The translations under genes were made by a program, and so were the position numbers. The notes beneath the pieces were generated by a model. The model was not told the origin of the DNA, searched no databases, and saw nothing but the letters and a program-made list of their open reading frames with translations. Positions 58,873-64,000 of a stretch of 64,000 bases of DNA are shown here, piece after piece (position 1 is the stretch's first letter; each line of letters opens with the position of its first letter). The DNA is from Siphonodentalium dalli (taxonomy: Eukaryota > Mollusca > Scaphopoda > Gadilida > Siphonodentaliidae): the NCBI GenBank assembly GCA_032622095.1, contig CP136061.1, forward strand, positions 2,914,001 through 2,978,000, given 5' to 3'.

Positions 58873-59188
58873 TCTGCATTGGTAACAAATTGCTTTGGAT
58901 TCCGGCCGCGCTATGCGGCAGCACGATGTTCCCCATTATATATGTAGTACTAAATGTCTTCCGATAACGATTATTTTGTAAGTTACTTACTTGTCACTAT
59001 CCTGTATATACGTGAACTGATTCTACATGAAGAATACAGCAATATTCGCAGTGAACCCCATTGAAATAGGAATTGGCCATTGCGATTGACCCCCTCCCAT
59101 GAAGCCTGACGCATGCATATTACTACGAGCATAATTTTCATCACGCAGCAAATAAATTATTGAAAACTCTGTCCCCTCTACTTTCTCA

Positions 59189-59219
<31 letters not shown>

Positions 59220-59500
59220 GCCTCCTGCTATCCCTAACACTATCTTCCGCTGTGTCCATCCCAACTTAGTTACTTCTCCTTTAAAAAATATTATTTCTAT
59301 TATTTCCCGTCTGATCGATACCCCTCCCTCACTTATTGGGGAAGGGGCATGTCGCAAAAGAGGAGAAGACTTCATATAAGCCCTCGGGCTTGTTGTCTGA
59401 TCCTCATTTCCATACATTATCTCTTATATGTTGTATATTTATGTCATTTGTGTATTATGTGTATTATGTTTGGATTTGGGAATAAAAATATGTTTACACT
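58873..59500 (+). mobile_element. 3' UTR and 3' end of the long LINE
   Basis: Matches 51004-51685, including GGATTCCGGCCGCGCTATGC, a shorter CT-run (59188-59219) and the terminal AATAAAAATATGTTTACACT. A potential hairpin AAGCCC / GGGCTT at 59378-59391 precedes TGTTGTCTGATCCTCATTT. The end abuts AGATAGTATCTCCTAATTAG of the palindrome array. Confidence 0.8.
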
Positions 59501-59539
59501 AGATAGTATCTCCTAATTAGGACATACTGGGACCCACAG

Positions 59540-59925
59540 TTTTATTTTATATATTTATTTTATTATTGTATACAGCATTTATCACACTTCTTTTCTACCT
59601 ACTTTATTATCTTACTTGTCTATTTCATAATCTCCTCCCTTTTATCACTCCTCCATCTTTCTGATCCCTGCACTCACTTAACTAACTTCCCAACATTTAT
59701 TTGAAAACACAGAACAATATTCAAATTCCCGTCCTCTTTACCCTGTAGCTGTCTGTATTGACACTCGGGGTAACATTTTTGGAGGAAAAGATTTTTACAA
59801 AAGCCATAGGCTCATGGCTTGTTATCTAATCCTCATTTGAACTATGTTTTTTTTCTCAATATGTATAATTGTCAACGTGATGTTCTGTTCTTTTGTTAAA
59901 ATAAATATTGTTTACACTAAAGTTT
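59540..59925 (+). pseudogene. Relic 3' end of a related LINE
   Basis: GGCTTGTTATCTAATCCTCA at 59814 and AATAAATATTGTTTACACTA at 59901 parallel the end of the long LINE, with a CTCC/TTTATC-rich stretch and ACTAACTTCCCAACATTTAT upstream. This looks like an older family member reduced to its 3' UTR. Confidence 0.55.
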
Positions 59926-60123
59926 TATTTTTATGTGGCACCAATACGCTTCCATACATTCGTTCAAACCAGTTGATCTATTTTGTAACTTGGGTTGTAA
60001 TCGCTGGACACGGTCCGGCTTCCGGCATCTGGGCTATTAATCACAACTGAAATAAAAATAAGTGCGAATTATAACTAATGAAGAGTAAAAATCCCTTACA
60101 ATATCACATTTGATACGTCTTCT

Positions 60124-60250
60124 GATATATGGTGTATATTCGTATTTTATGGATGAAGCTAAGAACGGCTTAGTTGGAACGATAAAACGGCTTCAGTCGG
60201 CCATTCTAATTTTTACGAGAAAAAGTAGCGCTCTTTCTTGCAGCGAATTT
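60124..60250 (-). repeat. Empty-site copy of the Harbinger target sequence
   Basis: The inverse reads CGTTCCAAC, TAA, then GCCGTTCTTAGCTTCATCC and AAATACGAATATACACCAT without interruption. The TAA (TTA on plus, 60170-60172) is the point where the copy at 47.7-49.5 kb carries the 1,653 bp element. Confidence 0.75.
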
Positions 60251-61450
60251 TATATATATCACTGATTAGCCAAGAACCAGTTAGTTGCAATTCGAGTAGT
60301 TTACTCACCAGGATGAAGTCAATTATAATCGATATGAATACTCCGTTACAAAATAGATCCATACACTCTGTCAGAATTATCACACTAAACGCGTTGGCTC
60401 AACGTGGGAATCTGAACCCCAACTCATGATTTGTTTTAGTTTTTTTGACACAACTCAATTTTTGCATGGGTTATTTTGGGGGGCTAACCCCGGGATGGTC
60501 GAAAGGGCCGATATGCCCTTTCCTTCACCCCTCATATTTGTGCCTTTAATTTGTAAATTCAATATCAAAAAAAGAAGAAAAAAAAAGTCAACAAGAATTA
60601 ATACATATTTAGAAATTCCAACAGTGAGAGGCTGATGGCAAGCCTCGTCGGTTCTTCTTTTTCTTTCCCTGACACAGCTCAATTGACTAGCAATTGCTTT
60701 AAAAACAATTCATGACGCTTACTAATTCAGACAAACTGTTATGGCTCATTAACACACCATATAGCGCATTGTTAAGTGATGTGGTCGAGCTGTTTATTCC
60801 GCGACACGTCTATTTGCCGCTGTGTTGATATGGGTTTTTTTTTGCTTCCCTGCAGAACACTCATCACTTTGTATACATGCCGCCGATCATGCGAAGTGTT
60901 AACGATGACACGCACATGCGACGGTGTGGGTTTCGTTTGAGTTGAATTAGACAGGTCTTCTTGCTATAAAGTCCCACTGGTGAGCGAACAACATCAGTTC
61001 CAGAATATATATTATTGCATATATATAGCATTCAACTATAATCCGGTTATTGGTCCGTGTTTTTCATGGAAAGTCAAATAATATATTTTTTCAAGAGTTT
61101 ATTGTGAATAAAACACATTTAAGTGATGTGAATAATTGTGATATTGGAAAGGACTAATATAGACACTATAGTTAATGCCGACATGACTGACCACCGAGCC
61201 GCCAAGCTCGAATTTTAAATCAAAATATGATACACACCAAGTATTGTCAATGTGCACCCATTAAATATCGCCCATGCAACTAATCAAATTTGTTCAATTA
61301 TGTTATATACAACTTTTTTGTTTCGATGTAGCATTGGGATTTAAATGGCACGTACATTTATATATAATATAAGTTCGTCGTGTGTTGAACGGTCACAATG
61401 ATAATATATTCCAGAGGGCCGTTAATAAGGATTTGTTACCTCTAATTACG
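60251..61450. other. No gene; one dispersed block
   Basis: 60465-60560 is the inverse of 50362-50460. The remainder is unassigned; short frames only. Confidence 0.35.
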
Positions 61451-61454
61451 TAAT

Positions 61455-61685
61455 ACACTACTTGCGTGTGAACAAGGTACGATTGGTTGGGAAACCTTGA
61501 AATCACGTCGTGAAAAACACAAATTAAAAAAATTGTTTTATAAAATGTTAAATGGCCAGTCACCGACTTATATCTTGGCGTGAAACTAGACAAAGCAATC
61601 ACTTCATAATCCCTGGTTTTGACTATGAATATCACAGATCATTTTTACCATCAACGAAGTCCCTATGGAATAATCTCGACAAAAA
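61455..61685 (+). pseudogene. CR1-like LINE RT thumb fragment
   Basis: Plus strand reads TLLACEQGTIGWETLKSRR, then EKHKLKKLFYKMLNGQSPTY. After a frame change it continues with PGFDYEYHRSFLPSTKSLWN and NLDKNIS. This parallels TGWELLSSRRRKHKLCQFFK and MDSFLPSAITEWNKLSE in the intact LINE. It stops where repeat R1 begins, so R1 probably inserted into it. Confidence 0.65.
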
Positions 61686-62266
61686 TATTAGCAACCACCA
61701 AGGGTGCTTTTTACCTAAATGCGGGTGAATTATGACGTCATATATGTTTTCTATATTTCTATACCAAGAGCGAAAATAGCTTGTATGCTTTTTTGTAAAT
61801 TTCACACGTGACTTCCGGAACGTTACTGCGCAGAATCTAGCTCAATGACAGCTAGCGAGTAGACTCGCTTGATTTGGTTTTCTCCACTTCACTTCCACTT
61901 TTCAGCATAATCGACATTTACTATTAACACTTTGTGGGATATCTGGAGAAGTCGGATTAACCTCCCAAAAAAGGTGAGTTTGACGCCTGAAATTATTGTC
62001 ATGTCAGCGCTTATCTGCAACTAGTCACGACTCATGTCAGAATTCGCTGTTTTATGAAAAAGTCACTCTTAAAATGCACCCAAATCGGTCAAATTATTTC
62101 GATAATTCTGTGTCTGAGTGAGGCTGAGAGTTGAGACTGACTACTGCATGTACCTGGCCTGCAGTCAAAGGTCAGTGATTCCAACTTTGGTGTACACCCT
62201 TGATTAAATTATAAACACAGCTTTGTGCCGGTGTTTGTAACAACACAGGCAGTGGTAGTTTTATAA
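61685..62266 (-). repeat. Dispersed repeat R1, second full copy
   Basis: Inverse of 10210-10770 over its whole length (AGCAACCACCAAGGGTGC, TGACGTCA, GTGACTTCCGGAACG, GCCTGCAGTCAAAGGTCAG, AAACACAGCTTTGTGCCGG), with few indels. Confidence 0.75.
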
Positions 62267-62569
62267 AAAAAAGGACTATAAGTAAGAATAAAGTCCAGGT
62301 ATATAAGTAATTCTGTAGCAGAAATCACGAAATTTTAAAACATTATTTATTTGTACACACTTGTGCAATTTATGTACTACACACGCTTTATATATAGTTC
62401 ACAACATCAAGATATATATTGCTTCCTTCTTTGAACACCACTCGTTCCTTGAAATGTGTATTTTGAAGAAGTAAATTTGTTAAAAAATTGTGTCTGTTAC
62501 AGAGGTCGCCATTACAATGGTTGTACTCGAATGGGGAACTAGCTAGAACGGTAAGGATTTCGGCCAATT

Positions 62570-63455
62570 TGACGACATGGGTGGGTGGCCCGCTCCAAAT
62601 ATCCCATATAGACACCCTACCCTCATCCCTGGAGGGTACCACCCTGCTGGGGTGAGAATGGGGTATGGAGCATTTTATTCATTATTCGCAAAAACATGCA
62701 TATGTTGGTCAATATTACGGCATGTGTAGGTGTCCCGCCCCAAATACCCCATATAATGGGGTATGGACCGTTATCGAGAACGGTAAGGATTTCGGCCAAT
62801 ATGACGTCATTGGTGGGCGGCCCGCCCTCAAATATAGTCATAGAAACACCCCCACCCTTACCGCGGGTGAAAATGGGGTCCGGTGGGGGTGCGGTGTTTC
62901 TATGGGGGGCATTTGGGATGTGCCACCCACCGTTCTCGAAAATGGTCCATACCCCTTTTCACCCCCTCGGGGTGGCACCTCCGGTGAGGGTGTTTCTAGG
63001 GGGTAGTTGGAGCGGCTACACACACTGCTGACGTCAAATTGACCGAAATTCTTACCGTTCTCGAAAATGGTCCATACCCCATTTTCACCTCCTGGGGTGG
63101 TTCCCCCAGCGTTCAGGGGTGGGCTGTTTCTATGGGACATTTGAGCGGGCCATCCATCCATGCCGTCAATTGGCCGAAATCCTTACCAATCTCGAAAATG
63201 GTCCATATCCCACGTTCACCCCATCGGGTGGTAGCCCCCCCCCCCCCGGATGTGAGGGGTGGGGTGTTTCTATGGTTTATTTGGGGCGAGCCACCCACCC
63301 ATACTATCAAATTGGCCGAAATCCTTACAGTTCTCCAAAATATTCCATACTCCACCCCCTCAGTGTGGCCGTTACCCTCCCCCGGGTGAAGGCTGTGGTG
63401 TCTCTGATAGGTATTTGGGCGGGCCACCATCCCATGCGTCAAATTGACCGAAAGA
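62570..63455. repeat. Tandem array, ~150 bp unit
   Basis: About six GC-richer units carrying ACCGTTCTCGAAAATGGTCC, ATACCCCATTTTCACC, GGGTGTTTCTATGGG, GGGCGGGCCACCCACC and TCAAATTGGCCGAAATCC. They are open in several frames on both strands because stop codons are rare in the unit, which produces many false frames of 60-126 codons. Confidence 0.75.
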
Positions 63456-64000
63456 GACCTTTTTGTGAATAAGGAATCAGTTTCAAAAGTCATGTTCGTG
63501 TCTAACGTGTCAATCTAATCAGTCCGATCCCGCCATGCTCTCAGCCGCCAAATCGACATCCGAACGAGCGAATTGCAAACAGACATATATAGCAAGAAAT
63601 CATCCATCACACTGGCACATATTTTGTTAGAATTTATCTCATAAGTACCCACATCGCCACCCCGAATTCCACTAAGGCTCTCCTGCATATACATTGAGTG
63701 GCAAACGCCCGCGCATAAACGCCTCCCCAATTCAAAATAAACACTCCCATATTCACGAAGAAACAACATCAATATTGGGCGAATAATATCGGCCGAATAA
63801 TTAAACCCAAAAAACTAGGTTTTAGTCAAACCTGGGGTAGGGTGGTTTAACTTTGAATTTGTTTTCAAAGTATATTTAAAGGTGTATGTTCGAGGCGAGA
63901 CGTATGGTACGTATAAATAATATACCTAAGCTTATACTGATGATTATATAGCCAATTCACCACAAACAATTAGTAATATTACCATAACTTTATCACGTTA
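63456..64000. other. No gene seen
   Basis: Unassigned to the window end. A minus-strand frame at 63515-63772 has no recognisable domain. Confidence 0.35.

Larger units (their letters stand above)
49832..59533. mobile_element. CTAATTAG palindromic element, expanded by later insertions
   Basis: Inverted ends GTCCCAGTATGTTCTAATTA (49832) and TAATTAGGACATACTGGGAC (ending 59533). Three arrays of the palindrome CTCCTAATTAGGAG lie inside: 49841-50360, 52741-52986 and 59501-59521. Subtracting the truncated LINE (50681-51685), the TTAA element (52258-52598) and the long LINE (about 52987-59500) leaves roughly 1.8 kb. No target duplication was found for these ends, so the outer boundaries are less certain than those of the nested pieces. 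Confidence 0.5.

Noticed and set aside
47706..60560. Single giant palindrome spanning 47.7-60.5 kb
   Set aside because: Two inverted pairs exist (47.7/60.15 kb and 50.4/60.5 kb), but their order is not concentric, so they are better seen as dispersed repeats.
62570..63493. Many overlapping frames of 60-126 codons on both strands
   Set aside because: All follow the ~150 bp tandem unit, which happens to lack stops in several frames.

Overview
This 64 kb window is animal nuclear DNA, most likely from a marine invertebrate (a lophotrochozoan or an early-branching deuterostome). That rests on an AT-rich, intergenic-looking sequence, the CR1-like LINE with an N-terminal virus-like 2A peptide (known from molluscs, sea urchins and amphioxus), and the SINE, hAT-like, Harbinger-like and foldback-type elements. 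The species cannot be named from sequence alone. I see no convincing host gene, tRNA, rRNA, CRISPR array or bacterial operon. Nearly everything that can be explained is mobile or repetitive DNA.

Layout. 0-7.5 kb: an inverted-repeat-bounded element with a decayed exon next to its left arm, a cluster of nested foldback elements built from GCGCTTAAGCGC palindromes (2.4-4.6 kb), and a tandem-repeat element (5.6-7.47 kb) inserted in its right arm. 8.7-9.4 kb: a palindromic GCTAAAGAGC array. 10.2-14 kb: a dispersed repeat, a 1.2 kb foldback, a 37 bp minisatellite and a hAT-like element with an 8 bp target duplication. 15.4-22 kb: three tandem arrays, a 0.5 kb foldback and a second copy of the tandem-repeat element. 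22-25.5 kb: a second GCGCTTAAGCGC element, a GGGACAACTCGG foldback, and a tRNA-type SINE split by another foldback. 27.8-42 kb: a 13.4 kb composite. A long-TIR element with a 9 bp target duplication sits in a dead LINE. A second LINE is inserted in the TIR array of that element, and two TA-target palindromic elements are inserted in the second LINE. 44.3-47.5 kb: a recent 1,354 bp tandem triplication holding a spliced-looking terminal exon. 47.8-49.4 kb: a Harbinger-like element whose empty site is preserved at 60.1 kb. 49.8-59.5 kb: a CTAATTAG palindrome element expanded by two CR1-like LINE insertions and a TTAA-target MITE. 60-64 kb: LINE relics, a dispersed repeat and a 150 bp tandem array.

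The only long intact reading frame is the LINE polyprotein at 55303-58872: hydrophobic leader, 2A, AP-endonuclease, reverse transcriptase and a C-terminal Cys/His motif. Its endonuclease SDH motif is altered, so its mobility is doubtful.

The most unusual theme is that several unrelated, inverted-repeat-bounded segments each carry tandem arrays of their own short self-complementary motif, several with a period of about 20-25 bp. The nested insertions give a readable relative chronology, and several junctions can be checked inside the window because excising the insertion restores a reading frame or matches an empty copy.
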